DNA from: Odiellus spinosus
Lineage: Eukaryota > Arthropoda > Arachnida > Opiliones > Phalangiidae
DNA length: 64,000 nt
Assembly: GCA_963920705.1 (NCBI GenBank)
Contig: OY987227.1
Coordinates: 7,543,602-7,607,601, forward strand
Reading direction: 5' to 3'
Both the position numbers and the translations under genes were made by a program. Numbering within the stretch: the stretch's first letter is position 1; each line of letters begins with the position of its first letter. The notes below the pieces were generated by a model. The model did no database searches. It had not been told where the DNA came from and saw only the letters and a list, made by a program, of their open reading frames with translations. This document shows, piece after piece, positions 41,815 to 57,280 of the stretch.

Positions 41815-42408
41815 GGGGCTTCAATTCGTTCTTGGTTTTAAACCTTAATTAGAATGCTTTTCGCAACTGTTTATGGTTGTATCTTACTTATTTACGCTAG
41901 TAATAAACTTATGATAGAGTAATATCTATTCTCAATCTTTGAAACGTCTTTTTTTTTTCATCAAAACTGGGGTTTTCTAAAATATGGTAATTCCAAGCCC
42001 GTTACTATACACTTTAAAGATTATATAAAGCTATTTTACATATTATCTTTAGCCTACAGATTGCGTGGTTTAAGGGATTACTACAAAAAATGTGGTCCTC
42101 GAGAGAAATATTTAAATTGAGATTAGTTTTATCGCTCGTATTTTTTTCTTTCTCCCTATAACTGTTTGTCATCGTGGTTGATTTATAAGGGTATTATTTG
42201 TATGTTAAATTTGGTTAGAGATCATGTTACTTGTATATTTCCCAAGTGTGAAATGGTAAAGCTCCAAGATCTCACTTGTTAAAAAAAAAAAAAAAAAATA
42301 AAGGGTGAATGCAACACAAAGGCATTTTAAATTTTGGGTCCACTTTTCATTTGATCTATTTTGACAAATTCTGTTGCAATTTTCCAATATTTAACTTTCA
42401 TTGAAATT
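41815..42408. other. No gene; diverged inverted-repeat relic at the right
   Basis: Positions 42300-42375 resemble one half of the element at 40382-40485 (TTTTAAATTTTGG..CATTTGATCTATTTTGAC). The rest is AT-rich without features. Confidence 0.5.
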
Positions 42409-42525
42409 AGGCTTAACAAGGATCCACGGGAAGTTTGATATCTCTCCGTTAAACTGTTTCGCGTGATTGGCCGGAGACTGATTAACAGCGAGATTTCAAA
42501 CTCTCTACGGATATTTATTAAGCCT
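42409..42525. mobile_element. Palindromic MITE related to 24191-24403
   Basis: The 117-bp element runs from AGGCTTAACAAGGATCC to TTATTAAGCCT. Arms of about 36 bp pair imperfectly, including AAACTT/GATATCTC against GAGATTTCAAACT. The middle CGTGATTGGCCGGAGACTGATTAAC is shared with the reverse copy near 60960. Confidence 0.65.
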
Positions 42526-43544
42526 ACTTTCTGACTTTGAGTAAGTTAAAAATTGATTTCTAGCTTATGTTTGTTTCTAATAAGAAATCGGTAAAAATTA
42601 TCACGTTATGGCAGGCTATCTTAGAACGTTCTTGGTAACAATTACGCGCGATTTTAAATGAGAGTAGACCTTTAAGATGGCAAGGCGGCTCGAAGAGAAG
42701 CCTTTCTTTATCCAACGGAATTTGACGGGATATAAAAGACATTTATGATAATTAAAATCTTCAAAGTTTTAAGCAGCCAAGCAAATTCACTCAATCATCA
42801 AGAAATGAGTAATTTTTCGATAGGTTATGGTTAACGAAATAATTTTTAGCTACACCCCCTAATATGTGGTGTAGGTATTACATTCGTTGCGGCGTTCTAA
42901 AAGACGAAACACAGTCGAATATGATTAATTAAGATAAGGAAATACACTTAACATTTCAAAACTTGACAAAGGGAATTTGTTTTTCAACCGTTAGAGGTGT
43001 AGCTATAGTATGGGCCACACCATCTTGTTTCTAATTATTAAAACTGAAGACTGGTTTATTATTTTAAATCTAAATAACGCTTGTAAAAGTATTCTAACCT
43101 ACGAACTTCCGTGATGGTGGAAAATATAACTTGTAGGGGTAAATCTTACAACTAAAATGAAATTAAAGAATGGTCAAAATTTCTGCTGTCAATGAGTTCA
43201 TCTTTGAACCTTTTTAAAATTTAATTAATCCCAAACCTTTAATTTAATTTAATTCTCCAAATATCTATTTACAAAACCGATAAAAAACAATAAATTCTAT
43301 TTTAAGCAGCCGAAATTAAATTAACATCAAATTTATAAGAATAGCAAGATAATATTATAAAAGCAAATATTAACGTATAATTTATGTAGATTTATTTCAT
43401 TTAAATTTATAATACTTATAAGTTCTAAAGTAGTTCAATTAGAATTGAATTAGAAATCTTATTCTCAACGTTATTAAATCAAAAGAAAAACAAAAAAAAA
43501 AAAAAAAACAAAAAACCTTTTATGTTCAAATGATTTAGAGCACC
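42526..43544. other. No gene recognised
   Basis: This is AT-rich non-coding DNA with an A-rich tract at about 43490-43515. Confidence 0.5.
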
Positions 43545-44205
43545 AGGCTGATTTTGTAGCTTAGACGTTTCTCTTTAAGAATTTAGCCACGATTCAAGCC
43601 TAACCTATAACGATAAGTCGCCAGCTCAGTTTTAGTTCCAATTGAATAAATTAGTTTTTTTGGCAAGGCGCGCTAGGCTCTTTAGTTACCCTTTAAATCA
43701 ATTTTTTCGCTCTTTTTGATGTTGCTTAGAAGTTGCACAAGGCTGATTTTGTAGCTTAGACGTTTCTCTTTAAGAATTTAGCCATTAACGATTAGTCGCC
43801 AGCTCAGTTTTAGTTCCAATTGAATAAATTAGTTTTTTTGGCTAGGCTCTTTAGTTACCCTTTAAATCAATTTTTTTCGCTCTTTTTGATGGTGCTTAGA
43901 ATTGCACCAGGCTGATTTTGTAGCTTAGAATTTAGCCACGATTCAACCCTAGCCTTTAACGATAAGTCGCCAGCTCAGTTTTAGTTCAAAATCAAGAAAT
44001 TCTTTTTTTTTTTTTTTTTTTTGGTAAGGCGCGCTAGGCTTTTTAGTTTCCCTTTAAATATATATATTTTTTTTTTATTCGTTCTTTTTGATGGTGCTTA
44101 GAATTTGCACAACGCTTATTTAGTAGCTTTGACGGTTCTCTCTAAGAATCTAGCCACGGTTCAATCCTAGCCGCTAACGATAAGTCGCCAGCTCAGTTTT
44201 ATTTC
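43545..44205. repeat. Tandem repeat of about 170-200 bp, four units
   Basis: Units start near 43545, 43740, 43909 and 44112 with GGCTGATTTTGTAGCTTAG. They share AAGTCGCCAGCTCAGTTTTA and CGCTAGGCTCTTTAGTTACC, and differ by small deletions and T-run lengths. The fourth is partial. No coding frame runs through them. Confidence 0.88.
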
Positions 44206-45016
44206 TTTCCTCTTTCTCCCGAAAAAAACCGGGTAAAAACACTAATTTCAAATCCTCTTTCCAAGATAACGGTTGGATATTTTTGAGTTCAATTTAGTAT
44301 AGACTTTATTTTAGCTCATTTCAATAGTTTTGGACTAATTTTCTTTTGCCACGTGTCTCCCTTTAATATTCGGTTATGGCAGTAACTTCGCTGTATTTTT
44401 CTCAAGCTTCCTTAATTGAGATATATGTTCCGTAATATAGTATTAATTTGGAAAGAGGCGAGTTGTTCCACGCATAATACGAACCATAATTTATCTGGCT
44501 CAAATATTTTCGAGTCAGAATGTTTAGAAGACGCTCGCTAATCCGTTTTGAATAAATATCTCCTCTCTAGTGCGCTGAAAATTCGTGGAATAATAGGTAA
44601 AGTATTACATAATGCATTAGACATCCCCCTTCTCCTTCTCGCAAAATGAATTCGAAGAGAGAGGAGTGCTTGGACAAAGAGAGAGAGAGAGTGTGTGTTT
44701 GTGTGAAAGAGAGAGAGTGATGTATGAAGGCCAAGTATAATTTGTATCTCGTCCATGCAGCTTTTGCCAAAAGCGAAAGACCAAGTCGTATTCTAACCAA
44801 TTACACTCTTAAAAGGATCTTATTTAAAGAGTATGCGTTTGTATTTCAAAATTCACCACAGATTAGATCAAAATATGAGTAAATTTTTTCGTAATTTAAA
44901 TATATAACTAGACCTGTCATATGTTAAGTTTATCATTATATTTTAAAAACTGCTGGTTAACACTAATACTGTTTCTGTTACAATTTGTCCTTGCTCCCTC
45001 TTTTTTACTATAATTC
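44206..45016. other. No gene; GA/GT-rich microsatellite
   Basis: GAGAGA and GTGTGT runs lie at about 44657-44720. The rest shows no feature. Minus-strand frames across the microsatellite are compositional. Confidence 0.6.
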
Positions 45017-48000
45017 GTCGTTTTTATTATATTTTCGTGTAATTTTCCTGTGATTCAATTTGTATTTTCCTACGGTTCAATTATTCTATTTTTCCACGAT
45101 TCGATTATTCTATTGTCCCACGATTCGATTATTCTATTGTCCCACGATTCGATTATTCTATTGTCCCACGATTCGATTATTCTATTGTCCCACGATTCGA
45201 TTATTCTATTGTCCCACGATTCGATTATTCTATTGTCCCACGATTCGATTATTCTATTTTCCCACGATTCGATTATTCTATTTTCCCACGATTCGATTAT
45301 TCTATTTTCCCACGATTCGATTATTCTATTTTCCCACGATTCGATTATTCTATTTTCCCACGATTCGATTATTCTATTTTCCCACGATTCGATTATTCTA
45401 TTTTCCCACGATTCGATTATTCTATTTTCCCACGATTCGATTATTCTATTTTCCCACGATTCTATTATTCTATTTTCCCACGATTCGATTATTCTATTTT
45501 CCCACGATTCGATTATTCTATTTTCCCACGATTCGATTATTCTATTTTCCCACGATTCGATTATTCTATTTTCCCACGATTCGATTATTCTATTTTCCCA
45601 CGATTCGATTATTCTATTTTCCCACGATTCGATTATTCTATTTTCCCACGATTCGATTATTCTATTTTCCCACGATTCGATTATTCTATTTTCCCACGAT
45701 TCGATTATTCTATTTTCCCACGATTCGATTATTCTATTTTCCCACGATTCGATTATTCTATTTTCCCACGATTCGATTATTCTATTTTCCCACGATTCGA
45801 TTATTCTATTTTCCCACGATTCGATTATTCTATTTTCCCACGATTCGATTATTCTATTTTCCCACGATTCGATTATTCTATTTTCCCACGATTCGATTAT
45901 TCTATTTTCCCACGATTCGATTATTCTATTTTCCCACGATTCGATTATTCTATTTTCCCACGATTCGATTATTCTATTTTCCCACGATTCGATTATTCTA
46001 TTTTCCCACGATTCGATTATTCTATTTTCCCACGATTCGATTATTCTATTTTCCCACGATTCGATTATTCTATTTTCCCACGATTCGATTATTCTATTTT
46101 CCCACGATTCGATTATTCTATTTTCCCACGATTCGATTATTCTATTTTCCCACGATTCGATTATTCTACTTTCCCACGATTCGATTATTCTACTTTCCCA
46201 CGATTCGATTATTCTACTTTCCCACGATTCGATTATTCTACTTTCCCACGATTCGATTATTCTACTTTCCCACGATTCGATTATTCTACTTTCCCACGAT
46301 TCGATTATTCTACTTTCCCACGATTCGATTATTCTATTTTCCCACGATTCGATTATTCTATTTTCCCACGATTCGATTATTCTATTTTCCCACGATTCGA
46401 TTATTCTACTTTCCCACGATTCGATTATTCTATTTTCCCACGATTCGATTATTCTATTTTCCCACGATTCGATTATTCTATTTTCCCACGATTCGATTAT
46501 TCTATTTTCCCACGATTCGATTATTCTATTTTCCCACGATTCGATTATTCTATTTTCCCACGATTCGATTATTCTATTTTCCCACGATTCGATTATTCTA
46601 TTTTCCCACGATTCGATTATTCTATTTTCCCACGATTCGATTATTCTATTTTCCCACGATTCGATTATTCTATTTTCCCACGATTCGATTATTCTATTTT
46701 CCCACGATTCGATTATTCTATTTTCCCACGATTCGATTATTCTATTTTCCCACGATTCGATTATTCTATTTTCCCACGATTCGATTATTCTATTTTCCCA
46801 CGATTCGATTATTCTATTTTCCCACGATTCGATTATTCTATTTTCCCACGATTCGATTATTCTATTTTCCCACGATTCGATTATTCTATTTTCCCACGAT
46901 TCGATTATTCTATTTTCCCACGATTCGATTATTCTATTTTCCCACGATTCGATTATTCTATTTTCCCACGATTCGATTATTCTATTTTCCCACGATTCGA
47001 TTATTCTATTTTCCCACGATTCGATTATTCTATTTTCCCACGATTCGATTATTCTATTTTCCCACGATTCGATTATTCTATTTTCCCACGATTCGATTAT
47101 TCTATTTTCCCACGATTCGATTATTCTATTTTCCCACGATTCGATTATTCTATTTTCCCACGATTCGATTATTCTATTTTCCCACGATTCGATTATTCTA
47201 TTTTCCCACGATTCGATTATTCTATTTTCCCACGATTCGATTATTCTATTTTCCCACGATTCGATTATTCTATTTTCCCACGATTCGATTATTCTATTTT
47301 CCCACGATTCGATTATTCTATTTTCCCACGATTCGATTATTCTATTTTCCCACGATTCGATTATTCTATTTTCCCACGATTCGATTATTCTATTTTCCCA
47401 CGATTCGATTATTCTATTTTCCCACGATTCGATTATTCTATTTTCCCACGATTCGATTATTCTATTTTCCCACGATTCGATTATTCTATTTTCCCACGAT
47501 TCGATTATTCTATTTTCCCACGATTCGATTATTCTATTTTCCCACGATTCGATTATTCTATTTTCCCACGATTCGATTATTCTATTTTCCCACGATTCGA
47601 TTATTCTATTTTCCCACGATTCGATTATTCTATTTTCCCACGATTCGATTATTCTATTTTCCCACGATTCGATTATTCTATTTTCCCACGATTCGATTAT
47701 TCTATTTTCCCACGATTCGATTATTCTATTTTCCCACGATTCGATTATTCTATTTTCCCACGATTCGATTATTCTATTTTCCCACGATTCGATTATTCTA
47801 TTTTCCCACGATTCGATTATTCTATTTTCCCACGATTCGATTATTCTATTTTCCCACGATTCGATTATTCTATTTTCCCACGATTCGATTATTCTATTTT
47901 CCCACGATTCGATTATTCTATTTTCCCACGATTCGATTATTCTATTTTCCCACGATTCGATTATTCTATTTTCCCACGATTCGATTATTCTATTTTCCCA

Positions 48001-51000
48001 CGATTCGATTATTCTATTTTCCCACGATTCGATTATTCTATTTTCCCACGATTCGATTATTCTATTTTCCCACGATTCGATTATTCTATTTTCCCACGAT
48101 TCGATTATTCTATTTTCCCACGATTCGATTATTCTATTTTCCCACGATTCGATTATTCTATTTTCCCACGATTCGATTATTCTATTTTCCCACGATTCGA
48201 TTATTCTATTTTCCCACGATTCGATTATTCTATTTTCCCACGATTCGATTATTCTATTTTCCCACGATTCGATTATTCTATTTTCCCACGATTCGATTAT
48301 TCTATTTTCCCACGATTCGATTATTCTATTTTCCCACGATTCGATTATTCTATTTTCCCACGATTCGATTATTCTATTTTCCCACGATTCGATTATTCTA
48401 TTTTCCCACGATTCGATTATTCTATTTTCCCACGATTCGATTATTCTATTTTCCCACGATTCGATTATTCTATTTTCCCACGATTCGATTATTCTATTTT
48501 CCCACGATTCGATTATTCTATTTTCCCACGATTCGATTATTCTATTTTCCCACGATTCGATTATTCTATTTTCCCACGATTCGATTATTCTATTTTCCCA
48601 CGATTCGATTATTCTATTTTCCCACGATTCGATTATTCTATTTTCCCACGATTCGATTATTCTATTTTCCCACGATTCGATTATTCTATTTTCCCACGAT
48701 TCGATTATTCTATTTTCCCACGATTCGATTATTCTATTTTCCCACGATTCGATTATTCTATTTTCCCACGATTCGATTATTCTATTTTCCCACGATTCGA
48801 TTATTCTATTTTCCCACGATTCGATTATTCTATTTTCCCACGATTCGATTATTCTATTTTCCCACGATTCGATTATTCTATTTTCCCACGATTCGATTAT
48901 TCTATTTTCCCACGATTCGATTATTCTATTTTCCCACGATTCGATTATTCTATTTTCCCACGATTCGATTATTCTATTTTCCCACGATTCGATTATTCTA
49001 TTTTCCCACGATTCGATTATTCTATTTTCCCACGATTCGATTATTCTATTTTCCCACGATTCGATTATTCTATTTTCCCACGATTCGATTATTCTATTTT
49101 CCCACGATTCGATTATTCTATTTTCCCACGATTCGATTATTCTATTTTCCCACGATTCGATTATTCTATTTTCCCACGATTCGATTATTCTATTTTCCCA
49201 CGATTCGATTATTCTATTTTCCCACGATTCGATTATTCTATTTTCCCACGATTCGATTATTCTATTTTCCCACGATTCGATTATTCTATTTTCCCACGAT
49301 TCGATTATTCTATTTTCCCACGATTCGATTATTCTATTTTCCCACGATTCGATTATTCTATTTTCCCACGATTCGATTATTCTATTTTCCCACGATTCGA
49401 TTATTCTATTTTCCCACGATTCGATTATTCTATTTTCCCACGATTCGATTATTCTATTTTCCCACGATTCGATTATTCTATTTTCCCACGATTCGATTAT
49501 TCTATTTTCCCACGATTCGATTATTCTATTTTCCCACGATTCGATTATTCTATTTTCCCACGATTCGATTATTCTATTTTCCCACGATTCGATTATTCTA
49601 TTTTCCCACGATTCGATTATTCTATTTTCCCACGATTCGATTATTCTATTTTCCCACGATTCGATTATTCTATTTTCCCACGATTCGATTATTCTATTTT
49701 CCCACGATTCGATTATTCTATTTTCCCACGATTCGATTATTCTATTTTCCCACGATTCGATTATTCTATTTTCCCACGATTCGATTATTCTATTTTCCCA
49801 CGATTCGATTATTCTATTTTCCCACGATTCGATTATTCTATTTTCCCACGATTCGATTATTCTATTTTCCCACGATTCGATTATTCTATTTTCCCACGAT
49901 TCGATTATTCTATTTTCCCACGATTCGATTATTCTATTTTCCCACGATTCGATTATTCTATTTTCCCACGATTCGATTATTCTATTTTCCCACGATTCGA
50001 TTATTCTATTTTCCCACGATTCGATTATTCTATTTTCCCACGATTCGATTATTCTATTTTCCCACGATTCGATTATTCTATTTTCCCACGATTCGATTAT
50101 TCTATTTTCCCACGATTCGATTATTCTATTTTCCCACGATTCGATTATTCTATTTTCCCACGATTCGATTATTCTATTTTCCCACGATTCGATTATTCTA
50201 TTTTCCCACGATTCGATTATTCTATTTTCCCACGATTCGATTATTCTATTTTCCCACGATTCGATTATTCTATTTTCCCACGATTCGATTATTCTATTTT
50301 CCCACGATTCGATTATTCTATTTTCCCACGATTCGATTATTCTATTTTCCCACGATTCGATTATTCTATTTTCCCACGATTCGATTATTCTATTTTCCCA
50401 CGATTCGATTATTCTATTTTCCCACGATTCGATTATTCTATTTTCCCACGATTCGATTATTCTATTTTCCCACGATTCGATTATTCTATTTTCCCACGAT
50501 TCGATTATTCTATTTTCCCACGATTCGATTATTCTATTTTCCCACGATTCGATTATTCTATTTTCCCACGATTCGATTATTCTATTTTCCCACGATTCGA
50601 TTATTCTATTTTCCCACGATTCGATTATTCTATTTTCCCACGATTCGATTATTCTATTTTCCCACGATTCGATTATTCTATTTTCCCACGATTCGATTAT
50701 TCTATTTTCCCACGATTCGATTATTCTATTTTCCCACGATTCGATTATTCTATTTTCCCACGATTCGATTATTCTATTTTCCCACGATTCGATTATTCTA
50801 TTTTCCCACGATTCGATTATTCTATTTTCCCACGATTCGATTATTCTATTTTCCCACGATTCGATTATTCTATTTTCCCACGATTCGATTATTCTATTTT
50901 CCCACGATTCGATTATTCTATTTTCCCACGATTCGATTATTCTATTTTCCCACGATTCGATTATTCTATTTTCCCACGATTCGATTATTCTATTTTCCCA

Positions 51001-52003
51001 CGATTCGATTATTCTATTTTCCCACGATTCGATTATTCTATTTTCCCACGATTCGATTATTCTATTTTCCCACGATTCGATTATTCTATTTTCCCACGAT
51101 TCGATTATTCTATTTTCCCACGATTCGATTATTCTATTTTCCCACGATTCGATTATTCTATTTTCCCACGATTCGATTATTCTATTTTCCCACGATTCGA
51201 TTATTCTATTTTCCCACGATTCGATTATTCTATTTTCCCACGATTCGATTATTCTATTTTCCCACGATTCGATTATTCTATTTTCCCACGATTCGATTAT
51301 TCTATTTTCCCACGATTCGATTATTCTATTTTCCCACGATTCGATTATTCTATTTTCCCACGATTCGATTATTCTATTTTCCCACGATTCGATTATTCTA
51401 TTTTCCCACGATTCGATTATTCTATTTTCCCACGATTCGATTATTCTATTTTCCCACGATTCGATTATTCTATTTTCCCACGATTCGATTATTCTATTTT
51501 CCCACGATTCGATTATTCTATTTTCCCACGATTCGATTATTCTATTTTCCCACGATTCGATTATTCTATTTTCCCACGATTCGATTATTCTATTTTCCCA
51601 CGATTCGATTATTCTATTTTCCCACGATTCGATTATTCTATTTTCCCACGATTCGATTATTCTATTTTCCCACGATTCGATTATTCTATTTTCCCACGAT
51701 TCGATTATTCTATTTTCCCACGATTCGATTATTCTATTTTCCCACGATTCGATTATTCTATTTTCCCACGATTCGATTATTCTATTTTCCCACGATTCGA
51801 TTATTCTATTTTCCCACGATTCGATTATTCTATTTTCCCACGATTCGATTATTCTATTTTCCCACGATTCGATTATTCTATTTTCCCACGATTCGATTAT
51901 TCTATTTTCCCACGATTCGATTATTCTATTTTCCCACGATTCGATTATTCTATTTTCCCACGATTCGATTATTCTATTTTCCCACGATTCGATTATTCTA
52001 TTT
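45017..52003. repeat. 24-bp satellite-like array, about 290 units
   Basis: The unit is TTCCCACGATTCGATTATTC plus TATT. Left-edge units are degenerate. Variant blocks then follow: ATTGTCCC (six units, about 45110-45250), ATTTTCCC, and CTACTTTCC (seven units, about 46165-46320, and one near 46407). From about 46430 to 52000 every unit I read is identical. The right edge is abrupt. All three forward frames are open for 2300 codons because 24 is divisible by three and the unit has no stop, so no gene is called. Confidence 0.97.
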
Positions 52004-55000
52004 TCTTGTAACTCATAAATAATTGTTAACCACCCTTTAACGTCGAACTTTTAAGATTGCAATTTTCTATAGGGGAAGTTCGTGAGAAAACAAAAGCTTA
52101 TTCGGAGTGAGGTGGGCGGACGGTGGGTCTTATCTAGGCCATACATCTATCGCTCTACCGCTAAATGACGCTAATCCTATTTTATATAATTTTAAATTAT
52201 ACGTGTAATATAAAGCGAGATGTGACGAATGAAAGTACACGGTAGAGGAAAGTAGAGATATAAGTTTTGAAATTACTGACCACTACTTAAAACAGACGAA
52301 CTTTATTCAGTTTTGTCGATTAGATTAGACTTTGAGTGAGTAAAATAACGTCACAGCTCACGCTCCGTGGTTAGCTTCTTTTAAAAAAATAGGCACGTGA
52401 TCCGAAAGAGACAATTATATCGCGAAGAAAAACAGTTGGACCTTTCAATGGGAGATATTTTTAATAATTTAATATTAGGGAAAACAATGAAATCTCACCG
52501 AAAGTTACGCGTCAATTTACAATTTATTATAATTATATTATTATTATATTATTAATTTATGATACTAGTCTTTTTTTAATACATTTTAATTCCATTTTCA
52601 AATTTTATACTATGGTTGACGCGTTCGAATGAAACTTAAAAATGGTTTTTAAATACATGACGTAGGTTATTTCTGGAAGGTAATTAACGATAATTATTGT
52701 ACGAAAGGAAGGCTTTTTTACGAAAAAGACAGCGCGAAGGCGACCTTATCACTGGTGCCAGAACGCGGGATAATCAACTGTAGGCTCTATAATAGCCAGG
52801 CGACCATAATGATGACGTAGTATTGCGAGAAATTTTAATTATAAAAAATTTCAAAAATTACGATCATAAAATATTCTTACTCTCGCTGTAATTTTATTCT
52901 ATGATACATGTATATATATTTTAAATCGTTTTTAATGATCTTTCCGAAATTGCTACTCAATTTTCATTTTGAAATTAAGGACCCAAAAAAAAAAAAAAAA
53001 AAGTTAATAACATTATTCGAATATACGAATATTAACTTACAGGGATCCCGCAATTAACTTATGCTACTATAGGTCAATCCGCTCTGCGCAGTTCAACTAA
53101 TATTTCAAAAAGGGGGGGGATTGCGTAGAATTAGATAGATAGAAACGGCGGGGGGAGGCTGTGAGTAGGGAGGTGGTGTTTAGTTGTTAAATTCGCTATT
53201 CAATTTGTCCTGCGCTTTTAATAGGGAAAAATAGGGAGATTTGGCGAAGGATTCTGTATGGGCCATTTTGTATGAGAAATTGAAACCCATTATTTGTCTT
53301 CTCGTCCTAGTCGTCGTCTATTCGGACTGTAGTTTTGGGTTCTCTTTGTTTGTCAGTTTTGCCCCGTCGTCAACGCGTAAAGCTATTATATCTTGGAATA
53401 GCGCGGTGCTGAGGATAGGATTGAAGAGAGAAATTCGCCCTTTGTTCGATGATAGGAAAATCTCGATTTTCCAGCAGGAAATTCAATTCTCCGTTCCGTA
53501 GTTTTGTCACCGTTTGGACCTTGGGCGAATTTAAAATTATACTGACAAACTCCGAAACAGATTCGTTTAGGTTAATTTGTTATATAGTTTAAATATATTT
53601 TGAAATGGGCTTAGGATAAATAAAAGTATTACGAAGTGTATAGGAATTGTGCCTTTACAAAGGAAACGAAATGCGAGTGTTGTTTATTTTTTTTATTGAA
53701 ACGATGATCGCAGTTTCTATATTCAATATTATTTCTCACGGTACATGGTTAGTCACGTGAGCTTAACGAATTATCAAAAGGTCACTTTGGCTGGCAGTTA
53801 ACTTATAGTTATTTTATTATAAGTAAACTATAAATATAATAAAATGGCATATAGTTTAGTTATTACCCATCAAATAATTCACATTAACACCAAGGAAAAT
53901 TTCATACGGATGGATTTTACGCTAAGCCTATTTAGGGACTAATTCCGTTTGAAAGTAATGAACGTTGAAGGCGCGTGCTTTTAGCGCGAGCGTGGTCACG
54001 GTTACCCTCTGATGGACGCTGAGGGTGCGCGCGAAAATTGAATTGTTTTGAAATTTAAATATTTAAGAGATTTGCTTTCGCAGATTTTAAGGGGTAAATA
54101 TTGATATTTCGAACTAACATATCTGGTCGAACTAAATTAAGAAGAAATTAGACATTTGGAAAAGAGATTTCTTTGTAACTTCAATCCAGAAAGTTTATAA
54201 AACTTATCGTTATAAATCAAGTTTTCTTGATTTCTTAGCAAAATATCTTTTACATATATATTTTCTAATCACGTGAATAATTAGTATCCGTCAAAGGCAC
54301 GCTTCTTAATTAATGCACCTTTCTTCCCTCTTTTAAAAGTTCATTTAACAATGTTACCGTTAGGGTTAGTCGGGTGAATGATGTTGGGTTCACGGATAAC
54401 TAGCTTCCCTCGTATTACTTTCACACCACTTTCAAAACCTGTCCGCTCGCGTTTATCGTGACGATACGCTTTCCTTCGAAATAAGAGGGTATTCTACCTT
54501 CGCTGGCGTTGTCAACTCAAATGGAAATAAAGTATATACGAGTAGGTCGCTCCATTTTAAAACTTTCAAATAGTTTGTCGTTAATTTGGGACAGGCTTTC
54601 TGACTTAATCATAATAACGACTTTCGCTTGATCGAACTTCAAATTTAACCCTTAAAAGTTTTCCACCTAGCTTTAACGATTCATCTCGGAATCCGACCGA
54701 CTAGCCGTCCAGTAGAGAGAGATAGAGGGGGGAGAGGGGTTGAAGGTTGTCCGTCCGTCGGAAAGAGTCAATTTTAAGCTTCAACGATCTTTTAAAATTT
54801 AGAAGCCCGGAGGAGAATACCCGATGAAACAAGCTACGGTTTTCGAGGGAGAGGAGAGACAGAGACGCTTCGTGTAAATATTTAGTTCCACCCAAAATCC
54901 CGAAGATTCCACCACGCTAATTTTATAGGGGTCCGAAAAGAGGCCAGTCAGGTCAGGCCACGTACCAATGATTAAAGGGTGGGTGAAATTACGAATTTAG

Positions 55001-57280
55001 TTGATTAAATTCAGTGTCGACGCCAGGGCTTTTTCCCACGTGGGCTGATAACTTTTAAAGGCCCCTATTTAGCTTGTAGCCGACCTTTTTGTTTTTGTTC
55101 GACAGTAATTTGAGATCCACTTTGTGGGAATTTTGATGCCACTTTCATTTGCTTTCTAGGCCCATTTGACTGGACTTTGGGGTATAGTCTACGCAACTTA
55201 TCCTCTTGCAACACCAATGATTAATGTATTTGAAGTTTGCTACGAGGAGTCCGAAACGCCTAATAAATATTTATCCTTACTCACGTATAGAAGTAGTGCA
55301 TAGAATTAGGGTGTTGAAATTATTATCGAGTTTCTTATGTTTATTTAAAGTTTATTTGAACTTTTTCAAATCATTTCTCACTCCTTGGAATCAAACAATT
55401 TGTTTAATTATTTCCCCATATAATATAAAGAAAAAAGGAATAGCTGCTTGGGGTAATTGCTGTCTCAATCCAAACTGGGTCTATTCAACTTCCGGTACTA
55501 AGTACTTCGCCATACGGCGTGTTATATTTCAGGTCCAGCAAGGACTAAAAACGCAAAGTTTATTATTTAGTCTTTACTGTTTTGATTGACTGCTCATTGT
55601 GTCCTGTCCTTGGTAAGTCAGCGTCAAAAGAAGAGCTACCGGAAATAGAGATACCCCACTTTGAGCAAAACCGGTCCGCTAAAAATACATATCACTATAT
55701 TTTCTATGATTTCAATGTCCCTTTAATTAAGTTTGACATCTTTTTCACGCTCTCTTTGCGTAGATACACGGACTAAGATTTAGCGTGTTGTTGTTAGGGG
55801 GGAACGAGGGAAACTGGTATAGAAGAGGTTTGCTTAGAAACGCGCGGCCTTAATGTCATTGGCTTCTATAATGTATTCAATCTTTCCCCGTGGATTGTCT
55901 CGAGAATGTCGATTAGAATAATGGTTCTAGAACGTTAGATTAGTCGAGAATGCGAATCGGTGAATTTCCAAGTATAGGTAAACAAGGGTTTGAGGGAAAG
56001 AGGGAGAGGAGTTGCAGTTGCAGTTCAGCCACTTCGACCTCCCCCTCTGTTTTAAAATGCCTTAACGCGTTGGATACGCCGCGCTCTCTCGCGGAGCTCG
56101 TCAGAATGTGTCACGAAAACTTCCCTCGGAAAAGACTTCGGAAAACCGTCGTGGGGACTCTGGTCGATGGATGAAGCCACCCGGCTAATGGGTCGAATAT
56201 TCCACCATTTCTCTCTATTTTCCTCCCTTCTGTATCTTCAAGATGAATTGTCGAGCCAGTGATAGTGTCGCGTTAAGGGAAAAGTATATGAAAATAAATT
56301 TAAGAATCCTTGTACTAAAGATTATTAGATCTAATATTATAATCTAATATCAAGAGTCTGCGGGCGCCGAGAAAAGAAGGATAGTTTTTCCTCGCTTTGC
56401 CTAAGCTGGACCCTGAACTTTCACACTCGAGATATTCTTGGGGAAAGATTACCTTGATCGAAATGGATTTTTATTGGTTGCCTAAATCACGTGCTTTCTA
56501 CTAGCAGAGGCAGTCTTGAACTTTTCAATATCTGTAGCTCGTAGCGTGCTTTAACTTGGTATGGGGGACCTAACTTGAAAATGCCTAGATACCAACTTGG
56601 TAATGGTGCGCGCGTTTAGATAACCCAATGTGGAAAATATTTAAAATTAGAAATAGTTAAAGGTCACCATTCTCGGTTTTTTACGTTTGTCTTGAATTTA
56701 AACATTAAATCCAATATCACTACGGATTAAATTTTCTTTATCATTCGCTCGCCGGAATCTTCTTCATTTTGAACTAGAGACGAAGGGATGAAACTAAGAA
56801 TGGTATCTCTAACTTAGATAATAGTCTAGGGTTAGATTGACGCAAATGTGGTATATCCTCCTTGGCGCGTTGTTATAGCCTAGCTTACTCTTTCGCTGGG
56901 GTTTTCCCCGTTTCCCATGTTCTGGAAAGTGGGCGGCCAGATTTTAACGAGTCCCTAGAGATTTGACTCTCTTTTAAAGTCCCCTTCGGGCATTTACCGC
57001 CACGAATTTTCCAGATCCCGATTCTCTCCTACCGCCCTTAATTCCTGACGCTATCGAAGCACCACGTGTATATAGCCTTCATCTCGAAGCATTTCGCTTT
57101 AAGATATAGAGTTTCTCTGTACCGGGTCGTCTTGTATCGAAAATCCCCCTTTAAAAGCTTTTATTTTATAGAAATATAGTTATTTTATATAGTAATGTAA
57201 CCGCTGTTTCATATATGTTTACAATATGCTAAAAACTGAGACGAACATTTCGTTACGTAATAGAGAAAAACCTAATGGTA
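52004..57280. other. No gene recognised (5.3 kb)
   Basis: Non-coding sequence with a G-run (53111-53118) and short unrecognised frames (53241-53501 without ATG; 55224-55589 with ATG, 121 codons; 55950-56174). None has a domain, codon signal or splice structure I can support. Confidence 0.5.

Noticed and set aside
45050-52022. Forward open frames of about 2320 codons
   Set aside because: The 24-bp unit is divisible by three and stop-free in all three forward frames. There is no non-repeat coding sequence or domain.
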